Program-made: the position numbers and the translations under genes
Shown: piece after piece, positions 24,001-33,529 of the stretch
Numbering within the stretch: position 1 is the stretch's first letter
How the letters are laid out: each line of letters starts with the position of its first letter
NCBI GenBank assembly: GCA_009746045.1
Contig: RPFO01000348.1
Coordinates: 126,501-190,500 of the forward strand
DNA from: Mesostigma viride
Lineage: Eukaryota > Streptophyta > Mesostigmatophyceae > Mesostigmatales > Mesostigmataceae
Reading direction: 5' to 3'
Length of the DNA stretch: 64,000 bases
Notes under the pieces: generated by a model
The model's database searches: none
Seen by the model: only the letters and a program-made list of their open reading frames with translations
What the model was told of the DNA's origin: nothing

Positions 24001-27000
24001 CACCCTACCAATGGTAGATATGGTCTATTGATGCTGATGTGCTTGTTGCTACAGCATGCGTATAATTAAAGTAGGCTGGTACGGCGCAGCTACGGCTTCT
24101 CGCACATGCATCAGCCTTGGTGTATGTAATACGGAGGCAGCTTTGTGCACGCACATGATCTGCACAGGCTGTGCAAGTAGTACTACACATCATGGACGGT
24201 GGCTCATTCATGATGTGCCTGCTTCTAGTGCCAGTACGCATGCTGCATTACCTGGGGCCATTGGCAGCCGGCTGCGTTCCGGCCTCGTGCCGGCCTCCTG
24301 GCCTCTCCCTCGTGGTGATCCCAACCGTGGAACTGGAACCCGGTCGGCTCCGTGCCCCCGCGAGTGCGACGAGGCGGGTGGATGCTGTGGCTGGATGCCA
24401 CGCGCTTGGCAGATGGGAGGTGGCTCTGCGAGGGAGCCGTGCGGAAAGTGCCGAGTTTTAATATTCTCGCGTCTCCCATGGGTGGATACTCTGCAGAATG
24501 CACGGTTCCCTTGTGCAGGGCTGACGATTGTGGGCTCTGCAGAGGTTTACGTAAGCTCGTGAGTGGGCATGCAGTGGGTTTTGCCTGTATCAACTGCGCC
24601 CCTGCGAATGCCAGGCACCACTACTGTGCAAGGACGGGAGCGCATCCATACAACCCTGTTGTGCACGCGCTGTTCTGAGCGCTGCTGCTGGCTCCTGCCT
24701 TGCGATGGTGTGTGGGGCCATCACTTGAGGGGTGGTCGGGTGCTTCAGCACCTAAACAGGCAATGCACTTTTCATTGGCGTTTGCTCGCGCATGCTACCA
24801 GCCCTGGCGGGCATCGGCCTGTTGCGCCCTTCCATCTCTCGTGCTGGATTTGGTTGGAAGGGGATGGACGGTTGGGAGGCATGGCTGACTGGGTTTGGGT
24901 ATTCCTGCTTGGCGGCTGCACTGCTTGCCCTTGGGTTCCTCCCATGGCGGCAACAGGACTGGATCATCCAGTTCGACCCACCCGATGACCCCAAGGTGAG
25001 TGACGGGCATATTTATTTTTATTCCTGTTGTATCTGTGGCATAGGTGCCTTGCTGGTTATACCCATGTTGACCTGTGTGTGTGAGCATCCCCCATCCGCT
25101 AGACCATGCCAAACACTTTTTCACACCATCTGCATCTCCATCTGCAATCCTTCACATGTGCTCCAACGTCCCCTTGGCCCAAAGGGGCATGACACCCCTT
25201 AGCCATCATGGCTTGCACCTGTTGCCTGTCCGGCAGTTATGGTTGGCGCGCCGTGCCTTGCTAGGAGCCATAGCTACGCTGGACTCCCATCCCAGGTCAC
25301 TTTCACTTAGGCCCAGGGACATTAGGCTGCACTTGAGAATACCCCTGAAAAATTGCTTGTGGTTGCTGCGTGGATGCTACAAGGCAGTTCTTGACCCTTG
25401 GATGTAAGGACGCCAGTTTTATCAGTATGTCAATCGCGTGTACGTCGCCTCCCATTCACCATTTGCAGTTGTGTCCGCAGTTACAAGATTAGTGGTCTGG
25501 GCACTTAGTGGGCAAATCAATTCAGAGCAACTTCGGCTGCCGTGAATGGGCCTAGCCCTTCATCAGCAAACGTTTCCCCGCCCACTCACCCCCAACCCCA
25601 CACACGAAAGGAAATGGCCCCGCGGAACCTATGGGTTGACTTGAGCCTGGTGGGCACTTAGTCTTGAACCCCTTACACCTAAGCAAATGACTCGCGGTTG
25701 TGTTTGTCATTGATCATCCTGGGCTGATTTCTAGTTTTAATACTACTATCTAGTTTTATTAGCATTGCTCTGCTCGGTCACCCTTGCGCGGTCCACCTGT
25801 GTTTCGCTATCCATCATGCTGCCTGGCTGCCGCATCCGGCATCCCCCCCTTCTCCCCCCCCCAGGAGTATATCCACCGCGTCGGCCGCACGGCGCGCGGG
25901 GAGGGCAGCCAGGGCCGCGCGCTTCTGTTCCTCACGCCCGAAGAGATCATGTTCCTGCGATACCTCAAGGCAAGCGCATGGTATACCCTCGTGCCTTCAA
26001 GGGCAGCGCGCACCTGTCAAAAGTGTGCTGAAGAGGCAAGCGCCAGACAGCAACTGGCTACACACAGCAAAGGGAGCCACGTGGCGGTTTGCCCATGCAC
26101 TCCCGCTGACCGCCCGCCAGCTCCGCCCACCCACTTGCCTGCCTGCCTGCCTCTGCCGGCTCATCGCCTTCTTGCGTGTCCCCGCGCAACCTCCAGGCTT
26201 CCCTCTTGCATACCTCAGTGGCGCTTGTCCTGCCTGTCCCCATCCGGCGATGTGTGTCTGCTCACCTTGTAGAGGAAGGCTGCTGTCTGGCGCGTGCTCG
26301 CGTGCCCTTGGTCGCTGCGGTGCCCACTCCAGTGTTAGGCGAGCCTATGAGATAATCTGCTTTTATTTTAAGTCTGTCTGTTTGCATCAGATCGCTTTCG
26401 CGACCGTTGCAGGTGTATGTAAGGCGGCATTACTCTGCTATCAACTTCAGCTCACTGTTGCATGTCGCGTCCCCACCATCATACGGAGTGTGATGTGCTG
26501 GCACTTGTTGCACGGTCACTATCTCTTGCCCTCCTCTGTCTGTGTGCTGTGCGGGCACTCGTTGCGCGGTCGCTATCTCTTGCCCTCCTCTGTCTGTGTG
26601 ATGTGCGGGCACTCGTTGCGCGGTCGCTATCTCTTGCCCTCCTCTGTCTGTGTGATGTGCGGGCACTCGTTGCACGGTTGCTATCTCTTGCCCTCCTCTG
26701 TCTGTGTGCTGTGCGGGCACTCGTTGCACGGTCGCTATCTCTTGCCCTCCTCTGTCTGTGTGCTGTGCGGGCACTCGTTGCACGGTCGCTATCTCTTGCC
26801 CTCCTCAGTCTGTGTGATGTGCGCGCACTCGTTGCATGGTCGCTATCTCTTGCCCTCCTCTGTCTCTGTGCTGTGCGCGCACTCGTTGCATGGTCGCTAT
26901 CTCTTGCCCTCCTCTGTCTGTGTGATGTGCGGGCACTCGTTGCACGGTCGCTATCTCTTGCCCTCCTCAGTCTGTGTGATGTGCGCGCACTCGTTGCATG

Positions 27001-29668
27001 GTCGCTATCTCTTGCCCTCCTCTGTCTGTGTGCTGTGCGGGCACTCGTTGCGCGGTCGCTATCTCTTGCCCTCCTCAGTCTGTGTGATGTGCGGGCACTC
27101 GTTGCGCGGTCGCTATCTCTTGCCCTCCTCAGTCTGTGTGATGTGCGGGCACTCGTTGCGCGGTCGCTATCTCTTGCCCTCTGTCTGTGTGCTGTGCGGG
27201 CACTGGTTGCACGGTCGCTATCTCTTGCCCTCCTCTGTCTGTGTGTTGTGCGGGCACTGGTTGCACGGTTGCTCTCAAGTCTTGTAGTTGCTCTACTTCT
27301 TGCCCTCTGTCTCTGGGCTGTTGTCTGGTATCACTCACACGTCGGACCGTATGCAATGTGTTGCGGACCCCTGTGGCCTCCCTGCAGTCCGCCAAGGTGC
27401 CCCTGAACGAGTACGAGTTCCCCGCGAACAAGATCGCCAACGTGCAGTCGCAGCTGGTAAGGGGATGACATTCCTCCTTGCTTGAGGGGGTGATGTTACG
27501 TGTTATTTGAGCCCCGGTAGTTGCTGAAGCTGTGGCGTTGCCCTTCGCCGCGGCAGTCTCGTGCTCAGATGGCTGGCTTCGCCTCCTTCCCTTTCCCAGT
27601 GCCTGCCTTGTCCTGGCCGTCAATGTGCCTGACCAGCAGGTTGTTGTGCTGGCGGCCACAATCGTCTCTCGGAATCATTGGCAAAAGAGTATTCTGCTGG
27701 GCTTGCTTGAACGTGTTTTGGAATCCGGTTCTTTTTTGAGAGAGGCAAGAAGAGCCGTCAAAGCTAGGCGGATAGGTCTTGTTGCGGCAAGAATGTCAAG
27801 TCTAATGGGGCATGCGGGTAAGTAGTATGGGCGATGATGTGGCCCGCTCGCTGGCCAGGCTTAGGGCATCTGGGTGGTATTATTTTGCCACATTCTAGCT
27901 TTTTGTGTGTGGCAAACCACACTCCCTTGTGGTTAACCCCGACACACGTGCTCCGTCTCACTTCTTGCGCCCATCGTGCATGCCTACCCACTTGGGCCGT
28001 CTTCCCTGTGCACCCACATGCTCCTTGCATCTGTCACTGCATGTGCCAGGAGAAACTGATCGAGAAGAACTACTACCTGCACCAGTCGGCGCGCGACGCG
28101 TACCGCACCTACCTGCTGGCGTACAACTCACACCAGATGAAGGACTGCTACAACGTGCACCGCCTCGACCTGCTGGTATGCGTGCGGCCTTGTCTGCGCT
28201 GACATCTCCCAGCTGTACGCCCCACCAGCACCTGGAGCACAAAAGACACTTGCAAACGACACTTGCAGTGGCCTATCGGTTCGGTGGTTGTGGGGTCGTC
28301 CGCATGCTGCGCTTGTCCACCACTGCTCTGCCTTCCGCCCTTCTTCCCCTCCCTGACACTTGGCTACTCTGGGGTACTTAGTGGTGTATTCTGCCAGAAT
28401 TCTGGGCAGATGTGTCATCAATGATGTTGCCCAGATGTTTTCGTATAGGCTGCATTGATCAGGTGATAGAGGATATGCGGAGGGGAAGGTGCATAGTGCA
28501 CAGGGTGGTGATTGCAATGAGGTGGTCCTCAGCTCCTTGTGCTCTGGGCGGTGCCAGAATGTGCTCACTGCGTGTGAAACTGCTTGCCCACATATGCTGC
28601 ACAAAGCAGCAGGAACGGTCTACCTTTGTCTTCTCGCTGCGTTCCACCGCACTAGGCTTTGCGTTCCACCGCACTAGGCTTTGCGTTCCACCGCACTAGG
28701 CTTTGCGTCTTCTGGGGAGTGAGGCATCCGGGCCGCTTCACCACAACATGGATGCTGAAACGTACGCCTCAGCCACGCAATCCTCCCATGTCCCGTTTGG
28801 TCATTGTGCCCTCATTTTATAGCCGCTCATGCGATTTCTGTGCGCGAGTGGCCTATTTATTGACCTGTTGTTAGTGCTCGGCCTCACATTGTTTTGAAGT
28901 CTGACTGTGCTTGAAATATGTTATTAGCAAATCGTTGGAGCTGTGCTGCGTGACCTCTCAAGTATTGCGCGAGCAGTATGTATGCAGAGAATCATGTTAC
29001 TGAGGAAAGCAGGCCATGATGGAAAAGCACTGTGCGCTGAAGCAATGAAGTCCTTCAGGGTGTCAACTGGGTATGGTTTGGTGTAATGCGTGAGCTGGGC
29101 ATGCCATGCCAGAGCTAAGCACAACATCAATTAGATAACCAGTGCAGGCAAAAAATATGGAGATTCCAGACCATGGTAGCTAAAGCCTACTGTTATCTTG
29201 TCCGCTTTTGTCGAGTCGTTCAGGATGATAGAAGTGACTGGAGGTGGAAATGTGTAGCCGTGTACATTAAAATTAAGGCTGGCTAATGTTCAGAGGGAGA
29301 CCTAGACGGTTTAGCTACCAAACAAACTCGCGTGATCAGGATGTTTGTCTCCAGCACAAGTCTTCACGCAAGCATGTCTGTTTACCTGTATGAGTGTATC
29401 CTTGTTGAAAGTGTACGTATAACTCTTTATTGTGGGAGCTGGTTGTTATCCCTCGGATCGTTTCCAGGCTGTGGCGAAGTCTTTTGGGTTCAACTGCCCT
29501 CCCAAGGTCAACCTTCAGCTAGAGAGCAGTGCCAAGAAGGCCCGCAAGGCACTTCACGGCGCAGCCAGTGGCTGGAAGGAGAAAGCGGGCACTGGCCACG
29601 CATTCAGCAGCGAAAACCCGTATGGCAAGAGGAAGGAAGGTGATACACGGCAGTTTACGCGCATCTGA
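9011..29668 (+). CDS. DDX18: DEAD-box ATP-dependent RNA helicase, DDX18/Has1 family (complete, 14 exons)
   Basis: Exons: 9011-9053, 9228-9730, 9996-10181, 11803-11886, 12559-12600, 18029-18097, 19029-19127, 23242-23337, 23803-23907, 24957-24995, 25865-25969, 27388-27456, 28050-28175, 29468-29668. They total 1767 nt, encoding 588 residues. Motifs in order: Q motif (F97 to Q107), motif [11 protein letters not shown] (137-146), Ia PVRELAMQ (175-182), ATPGR (223-227), DEAD (249-252), SAT (280-282), IV VFFSSC (345-350), [10 protein letters not shown] (397-405), [11 protein letters not shown] (426-434), then a Has1-type C-terminal domain and a lysine-rich tail. Has1/DDX18 acts in the nucleolus in 60S ribosomal subunit assembly. 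Length fits the family (yeast about 505, human 670). Introns are GT-AG except intron 11, which is GC-AG. Motif I ends in Ser instead of the usual Thr, and Ia has Val for Thr. Introns swollen by minisatellites stretch the gene about 12-fold. Confidence 0.95.
9118..9138. repeat. (TAA)n microsatellite in DDX18 intron 1
   Basis: About seven TAA units interrupt the 174-bp first intron, between the donor at 9054 and the acceptor ending at 9227. Confidence 0.85.
10578..10730. repeat. 49-bp tandem repeat, 3 units
   Basis: Copies begin at 10580, 10629 and 10678 with GGGCATGGTTGC. They lie in DDX18 intron 3 (10182-11802), just before the 23-bp array. The last copy is diverged at its end. Confidence 0.88.
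10797..11765. repeat. 23-bp minisatellite, about 42 units
   Basis: A highly uniform array of 23-bp units (core ACCCGTGGCATCATACTG) occupies most of DDX18 intron 3. Only isolated substitutions are seen. Since 23 is not a multiple of 3 and the unit has no stop in any plus frame, the same 23-residue peptide pattern appears in all three frames. The array ends about 30 bp before the C15 tract and the acceptor at 11801-11802. Confidence 0.95.
11875..12060. repeat. 42-bp repeats spanning the exon 4 donor of DDX18
   Basis: Units with CCAGAGGTGAGCG start at 11905, 11947, 11989 and 12031. Two of them (11942 and 11984 onward) repeat CTGCTGCC plus AGGTGAGCG, matching 17 of 19 bases of the real exon 4/intron 4 junction at 11875-11893. 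Each unit therefore offers an extra plausible 5' splice site. Confidence 0.8.
12217..12320. repeat. 42-bp tandem repeat, 2.5 units
   Basis: CCATGGGGTAG recurs at 12217, 12259 and 12301, with TTAATTAATTATCTC between copies. The array is in intron 4 of DDX18, unrelated to the splice-site repeats upstream. Confidence 0.88.
12905..13678. repeat. 45-bp minisatellite, about 17 units
   Basis: Units share GGCTAAACCACGAGGGGAC and differ at a few sites (GTCATCG, CTCATCA and CTCACCG variants). The array lies in DDX18 intron 5 (12601-18028). Being a multiple of 3, it produces long spurious ORFs on both strands. Confidence 0.94.
14145..14290. repeat. Direct duplication of about 78 bp with a palindromic head
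   Basis: Two diverged copies begin near 14148 and 14226. Each opens with an inverted repeat (CACGTGACGGCATCACGTG in the first copy) followed by CCAACAAAGAAAC. Located in DDX18 intron 5. This may be a mobile-element terminus, since a similar CACGTGAC hairpin is found near 45461. Confidence 0.7.
14384..17752. repeat. 65-bp minisatellite, about 52 units
   Basis: Long homogeneous array in DDX18 intron 5. Most units are 65 bp (core AAGTAGCAAAGCATAGCGGA); at least four are 61 bp, missing 4 bp in the CCACAGATAGATAC segment (for example near 16780, 16970 and 17290). Point variants (GCGTAGC, CTGCTCCATC, ACACAAAG) recur in blocks, as expected from multi-unit duplications. Confidence 0.95.
17883..17978. 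repeat. 48-bp direct repeat, 2 units
   Basis: Two nearly identical 48-bp copies starting at 17883 and 17931 (GTTGCTTGTTG...) lie shortly before the acceptor of DDX18 exon 6. Confidence 0.88.
18098..18690. repeat. Mixed 24/30-bp minisatellite starting at the exon 6 donor
   Basis: Two interleaved unit types alternate: a 24-bp type with GCGCCACCTCCACTTG and a 30-bp type with GCGCCCCTGGCACGCCCACC, both ending in TTGTTTGG. The intron itself begins GTGCGCCACCTCCACCTG, so the first unit coincides with the 5' splice site of DDX18 intron 6. About 20 units are present. Confidence 0.88.
19104..19155. repeat. Two-copy duplication across the exon 7 donor of DDX18
   Basis: The junction ACCTCAAGAAGAAG|GTGGGCAGG is followed at once by a shorter copy ACCTCAAGAGGGTGGGCAGG, giving a second potential donor about 20 nt downstream. 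It is a minimal tandem duplication of a splice junction. Confidence 0.65.
19460..22836. repeat. 54-bp minisatellite, about 62 units
   Basis: Highly uniform array filling DDX18 intron 7 (19128-23241). Each unit contains GTGGATCCGCGGGAAGGG and CTGTTTAGGGTAGCC. The main polymorphism is CCGTA versus CCGTG at the unit end. Rare variants recur at multiples of 54 bp (GAATGG at 20025 and 21321, 24 units apart; GGGGAGG at 20347 and 20725, 7 units apart), showing higher-order duplication. ORFs above 1000 codons run through it on both strands; none is a gene. Confidence 0.96.
23338..25864 (+). other. DDX18 introns 8-10 outside exons: no large array
   Basis: Introns 8 (23338-23802), 9 (23908-24956) and 10 (24996-25864) hold no long minisatellite. 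Intron 9 begins with a 29-bp-spaced duplication of TGCGTGGGCTGCGCATGCG (23909 and 23938) next to its donor. Intron 8 repeats GGCAAGCAGGTG from its donor at 23376. No RNA gene was recognised. Confidence 0.6.
25970..25971 (+). other. GC donor of DDX18 intron 11 (GC-AG intron)
   Basis: Exon 11 ends CTCAAG and the intron starts GCAAGC. Joining 25969 to 27388 restores the family-typical reading LRYLK then [12 protein letters not shown] in frame. The nearest GT donor (25981, GTATAC) would leave the wrong phase for exon 12. The AAG|GCAAG context is the known consensus for GC-AG introns. Confidence 0.85.
26490..27285. repeat. 54-bp minisatellite, about 14.5 units
   Basis: Units contain GGTCGCTATCTCTTGCCCTC and TGTGCGGGCACTCGTTGC, with variants (GCGCGG/GCACGG, CTCTGTC/CTCAGTC). 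The array lies in DDX18 intron 11 (25970-27387). Its size equals that of the intron 7 array but the sequences are unrelated. Confidence 0.93.
27457..29467 (+). other. DDX18 introns 12 and 13
   Basis: Introns 27457-28049 and 28176-29467 flank exon 13. The only array is a 22-bp unit repeated three times at 28642-28712 (TTCCACCGCACTAGGCTTTG). The rest is moderately AT-rich, with no recognisable gene or RNA. Confidence 0.6.
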
Positions 29669-30040
29669 TGTCAGGCAAGGTCATGACCGCCATCCTGCTG
29701 GGTACTCGTGGATGGAATACATACCCAAGTCTGCCGGTGCGATGTGCGCCTGCCAAGCCATGGTTGCGATTTTCAAGTTAGGTTGACCACTTGTGCTCGC
29801 ATGATCGTGTAGTGGACCAGCAAGGGACTTTCTTGATAGCAGGACAGTCTGCCTTTGCAGTGACAATGGGGCTAGATAGCCATGAAAGTATGATGAATTT
29901 GCTGGCAGCATCGTAGTCTGCTGCCTGGCTAACAGGATAAGTAAGTACTCGCGTGTCATGCGCATCTAGGCATGCTACGGACATGCTAACAGGATGGTTG
30001 GATGGGCCTGTGTCTTCAGCCAGTGGACGTGGCCACGGTT

Positions 30041-30045
30041 TGTAA
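30041..30045 (+). terminator. Candidate TGTAA polyadenylation signal of DDX18
   Basis: TGTAA is the usual poly(A) signal in Chlamydomonadales. This is the first one found after the DDX18 stop codon, implying a 3' UTR of roughly 370-390 nt. The assignment is by position only. Confidence 0.4.
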
Positions 30046-30261
30046 CACTCTTGCTACGTCCACTTTGAATGAATGGCATTGTTGTTGCATGATAGCTGGA
30101 TGCAGCTATGTTTTTGGCTCTGGTGCGTTTGCCAACGTCAATTATATAGTAGTATTAATTAATTACACACATTTTAACAAACTCTAATGTCAGAGGTGTA
30201 TCCCCCACAGCGATCAGGTAGACCCATCAGATAGATGAGCAGGCCAGTGTGTCTAGTAGCG

Positions 30262-30390
30262 GGACGCAGGCGTCAGCCGCTGACGCGTCAGGAATTTCAC
30301 CCCGCGCGTCAGCCGTCTGACGCGTAAATTTGGGCCACGCGTCAGGCAACTGACGCGTAAATTTAGGGTGTCCGTCAGTCTTCTGACGCG
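30262..30390. repeat. Cluster of four GCGTCAG/CTGACGC hairpins
   Basis: Four short palindromes follow one another at 30270-30286, 30305-30324, 30338-30357 and 30373-30388. Each has a 6-8 bp stem (CGCGTCAG with CTGACGCG) and a loop of 3-4 nt whose sequence differs (CCG, CCGT, GCAA, TCTT). Spacing is about 33-35 bp, and TAAATTT follows two of them. Confidence 0.85.
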
Positions 30391-30440
30391 CACGGGCCGG
30401 GACCTGCTATTCGCCGCGCCGGGCCTAGTGGACCTTATCA

Positions 30441-31583
30441 GGCGGAGCCAATTTTTGGAAGAACCGTTAGGTTCGCCAGAATTGGCGTAGCTTATAAGGC
30501 CGTACGCGTGAGAAAATACATAGGAATAGGGGATAAAATCCGACAATCCATCCATACATCCATCCATACATCCACACGGACAAGATAATGGCAGGCTCGA
30601 GCTACCATGGTCCGGATTCTCCCGATTTCTGGCCTGCGCTGGTTGTCTCTTTGATACATCCATCCATACATCCAACTACCCTCCTTCAGGCCGCTTCAAG
30701 CTGCTCGGCAGTTGGCTTCCCGACTGCGAGAACGACATGACGACACGGATCGGCACGGCGTGGGCGCACCTCCATGACCACCGCCGCTGGTGGAGCAACC
30801 CCGCCCTACCCCGGATCGTCAAGCGTGACCTCTTCAAGGTCGTCATTCTGACGATCCTGACCTACGGCGCCGAGACCTGGACACTGACGTAGGAGCTGGA
30901 GCAACGACTCGACGGTGCCGTCACCAAGATGCTGCGCAAGGCCCTTAATTAACATCCCCTTTGATTTGCACATTAGTAATGAGGATTTGTACGCTGATTT
31001 GCCCTATGTTTCCCACATTATTAGGCACAGGCGCCTGGGCCTAGCCGGGCACCTGGCCCGCACAGATCAGGTAGATACATCAGATAGACTAGCTGGCACC
31101 AAGCCCGCCCAGCCTGGGCGATATGTCCTCACCAGGCGTGCCCCCGGCCGCGCGCGGCAGGGCCGCCACCCGTGGACTTTTCGTGATAGACTCGGCATGG
31201 ACATGTGCTACACTAGACGCGACGGGCTCACCCCCGGGCAGCCTCCTGGCTTGTCTGTAATATGGAGGCAGATGGTGCGCAAGGATAGATGGCAAGTAGT
31301 GATGAAGGAGACCACCCCCAAGCCTGTGGGGGCTCCGCGTGTGACCAAGTATGGCATTCACAGCGATTCGGGCCGCGGTGCCCACACCCCTGTAACTAGG
31401 ACCTAGATAGCTTACACCATCCATTCCATCCCATGTTCCCCTCCCACTGAGGACTTATTATGCTCACATGACGCAGTCACGTGTCTATTAATTGATTAAT
31501 TAACATCCAAACATCCATCCACCGAATTTGTCCCTAATTTGCAAGCATAAGGGTGTGAGGTTCTTCCGAAAATTGGCTCCGCC
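30441..31583. repeat. 24-bp inverted repeat flanking a LINE fragment
   Basis: The segment 30441-30464 (GGCGGAGCCAA...) is the reverse complement of 31560-31583 with one mismatch. The arms are about 1.1 kb apart and enclose a 5'-truncated LINE. They may be termini of a DNA transposon into which the LINE inserted. No clear target duplication was identified. Confidence 0.65.
30690..31510 (+). mobile_element. 5'-truncated LINE: reverse transcriptase C-terminus and 3' end (pseudogene)
   Basis: Translation gives the typical end of a LINE endonuclease/reverse transcriptase: DLFKVVILTILTYGAETWTL, then ELEQRLDGAVTKMLRKAL, then RRLGLAGHLARTD and an arginine-rich tail ending at 31406. An in-frame TAG interrupts it after GAETWTLT (about 30890) and a frameshift occurs near 30950. 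The 3' end carries CACATGACGCAGTCACGTG followed by a TTAATT-rich tail near 31490-31505. Two further 3' ends of the family occur at 31700 and 35405. Confidence 0.8.
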
Positions 31584-31699
31584 ATAGAGTTTCGGGCAAG
31601 TTGCAAACACGCACGTTACTTGATAGATACTTCTCCGTTCACAATTTATAAATAAGCCCACCAAACCGAATCGTACTTGACTAGTGTCAGGCTAGTGTA

Positions 31700-31802
31700 T
31701 CCAAATCTCTCGGCGTGTGACCGCGTATGGCATTCATAGCGATTCAGGCCGCGGTGCCCACACCCCTGTAAAACACTAGGACCTAGATAGCTTACACCAT
31801 CC
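31700..31802 (+). mobile_element. Second LINE 3'-end copy of the same family
   Basis: About 90 bp closely matches 31330-31430 (GTGTGACC...GGCATTCA, CCCACACCCCTGTAA, GACCTAGATAGCTTACACC). It is a very short 5'-truncated copy abutting the minus-strand LINE at 31800. Confidence 0.75.
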
Positions 31803-33230
31803 ATTCAATTCCTGGGCCCGCCATCACGGAGAGGTGCTCGTAGCGCCAGCCTGAGGGGCCGGTGGAGGAGGCGTTCGGCAGATCCTTCAGCACAGCCGTG
31901 AAGATGTCCAGGTCCAGGACAATAGGCGGGGGCGGGGGGGTGGCCGGGGCGGGCACCGCAAAGGCAGGTTCGTCGGGGTGAAGGTCGCGCAAAGCCTGCA
32001 GGGTCAGGGGAGTGGAGGGAGCCAACGCGGTCAGTTCAAGCTTTTGCATGGCCCGGCTCAATTCACCTACCTTCACCAACCGCATGACGTCAGCTTCCAC
32101 CCGGGCAAAGGAGGCGGCCCCCGACACCCGGATGGAGGCCGGAGGCTGCAGCGCCCACAGCCCTTCCCAATCCCCGAGGACCTTGGAACCGCCGGCAGCG
32201 AGCGATGACCGCACCCTGTACGCCACGCACGCCCCGCTCCAACGGCGCTAAGAGGAGCCAGGGGGTGACGAGAAACAGCTTGTGGCCGAGTTCGTCGAGG
32301 GGGTGACTGTGCATCCGGGCCAGGGAAAGCAAGGCGCAGCGCGTAAACAACAAGCTCCGGGCGCGGTGAGGGACGTCCGGGAGCGTCATGCAAGGGTTGC
32401 GCGCACAGGCGGCAAAAGGGAGCGTGGCCAGGAATGCTCAGCCTGCCGAGAGGTCCCCCGGATCGCTCGGACCCTGCGATGCCGGAGGAGGGGCGGGGGC
32501 CGACCGAGGGGCGGGGGCCGACCGAGGGGCCGCCCCTGACCGGGAGGCCGGTGCGGCCGCCGGGCCGCCGGGCAGGCCGTTCTGGGGGGTTTGGCGGCGG
32601 CACTGCCGCTCATGCTGGTACCGCCCGTGGATCGAAAAAATCCGCTGGCAATGGGCTGCCGGGCAGCGGTAGCAGTCCATGGCGCGCATGGCTGCCTCCG
32701 TGATGTGGGGGTGGGAAGCCCAAATGTGCACCAGCAACGAATTCCGGTTGGGCAGGCGCGCGCCACACGGGTCACCAAGGGGACCATCGACTTGGCAATA
32801 ATGGAAGCCATCTGAGGGGGTGAGCCCACCCGGTTGGGCCGCCCCGGGTCGAGAGGGGGAGGGGTCGGGAGCCGGCACCCTCAGCCAGAGGAACTACAGC
32901 TGCAGCGGAACCCAGGGCGGGGCCGGCCGCCGGGCGGTCAGCAGGGCTCGTGGCAGCCGAGGACAAGACCGGCGCGGCCGGGACGGCCCCCACGGCCGGG
33001 AGGGGGGCGCTGGAGGAGGCAGCCAAGCCGGCGCGCGACCCACGACCACGCACAGGGGAGGCAGGTGTCGGGGTAGGCGCGTGGGACTGGCGGCGCACGG
33101 ACACGGGCGAGGGCCCCAGCGGGAGAACCCCAGGAGGCAAGGGGGAAAGGACCGCGGCCCGGCAAAGGGGGCAGGTGGCGGAGGTCGTGTGCAGGCTCGT
33201 GGCGATGCAAGCTTATATATCTTCCACCCC
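31800..33230 (-). mobile_element. Degenerate LINE with N-terminal zinc fingers (R2/NeSL-like), 3' truncated
   Basis: On the minus strand a coding remnant runs from about 33230 down to 31792 with several frameshifts. It shows a possible CPLC finger near 33180 and a C2H2 finger (CQVDGPLGDPC, then HIWASH) near 32800. A second Cys/His cluster (CPAAHCQRIF, then HERQC) lies near 32690. Further down are GELSRAMQKLELTALAPSTP and LPNASSTGPSGWRYEHL, which are characteristic of the start of R2/NeSL-type reverse transcriptases. The catalytic RT core is absent: the remnant stops right after WRYEHLSVMAGPG. Clade placement is an inference from finger plus RT-start style. Confidence 0.65.
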
Positions 33231-33269
33231 ATATGTCATGCAGGCCTTCTAGGCCCTCTCCCCAAGCCG

Positions 33270-33473
33270 CCCTGTGTGAGCTCGATTAGGAGGCATGAAC
33301 CATCATGGCGGTGCAGGTGCACCTTGTGCACCCAGAGCAGGTGATAGTTGTACTTCCTACACCTGCAGGTTGTCGTCCTGATTGTATCACAAACCCATAG
33401 ATGCCCCTTTCTCAGGGCTATGTGTTACATATGCTCCCCACGGAGCTATGTTCCCAATTAATTAATTAATTAA
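33270..33473 (+). mobile_element. Short retroposon copy with (TTAA)n tail
   Basis: Related to the nested insert at 33732-34105: both share the TGCACC...AGAGCAGG region, CTTTCTCAGGGCTATGTG/CTTCTCAGGGCTATGTG and a terminal AATTAATTAATT tail. Probably a short non-autonomous retroposon. Autonomous partner unknown. Confidence 0.6.
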
Positions 33474-33529
33474 TTCCTTTCCTGTGCTTAGAACTTCACC
33501 TCTATGACGGTAGTAGAGACTACCGTCCC

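Noticed and set aside
25979-25984. GT donor (GGTATACC) as alternative end of DDX18 exon 11
   Set aside because: It would shift the frame of exon 12 and break the conserved [17 protein letters not shown] join.
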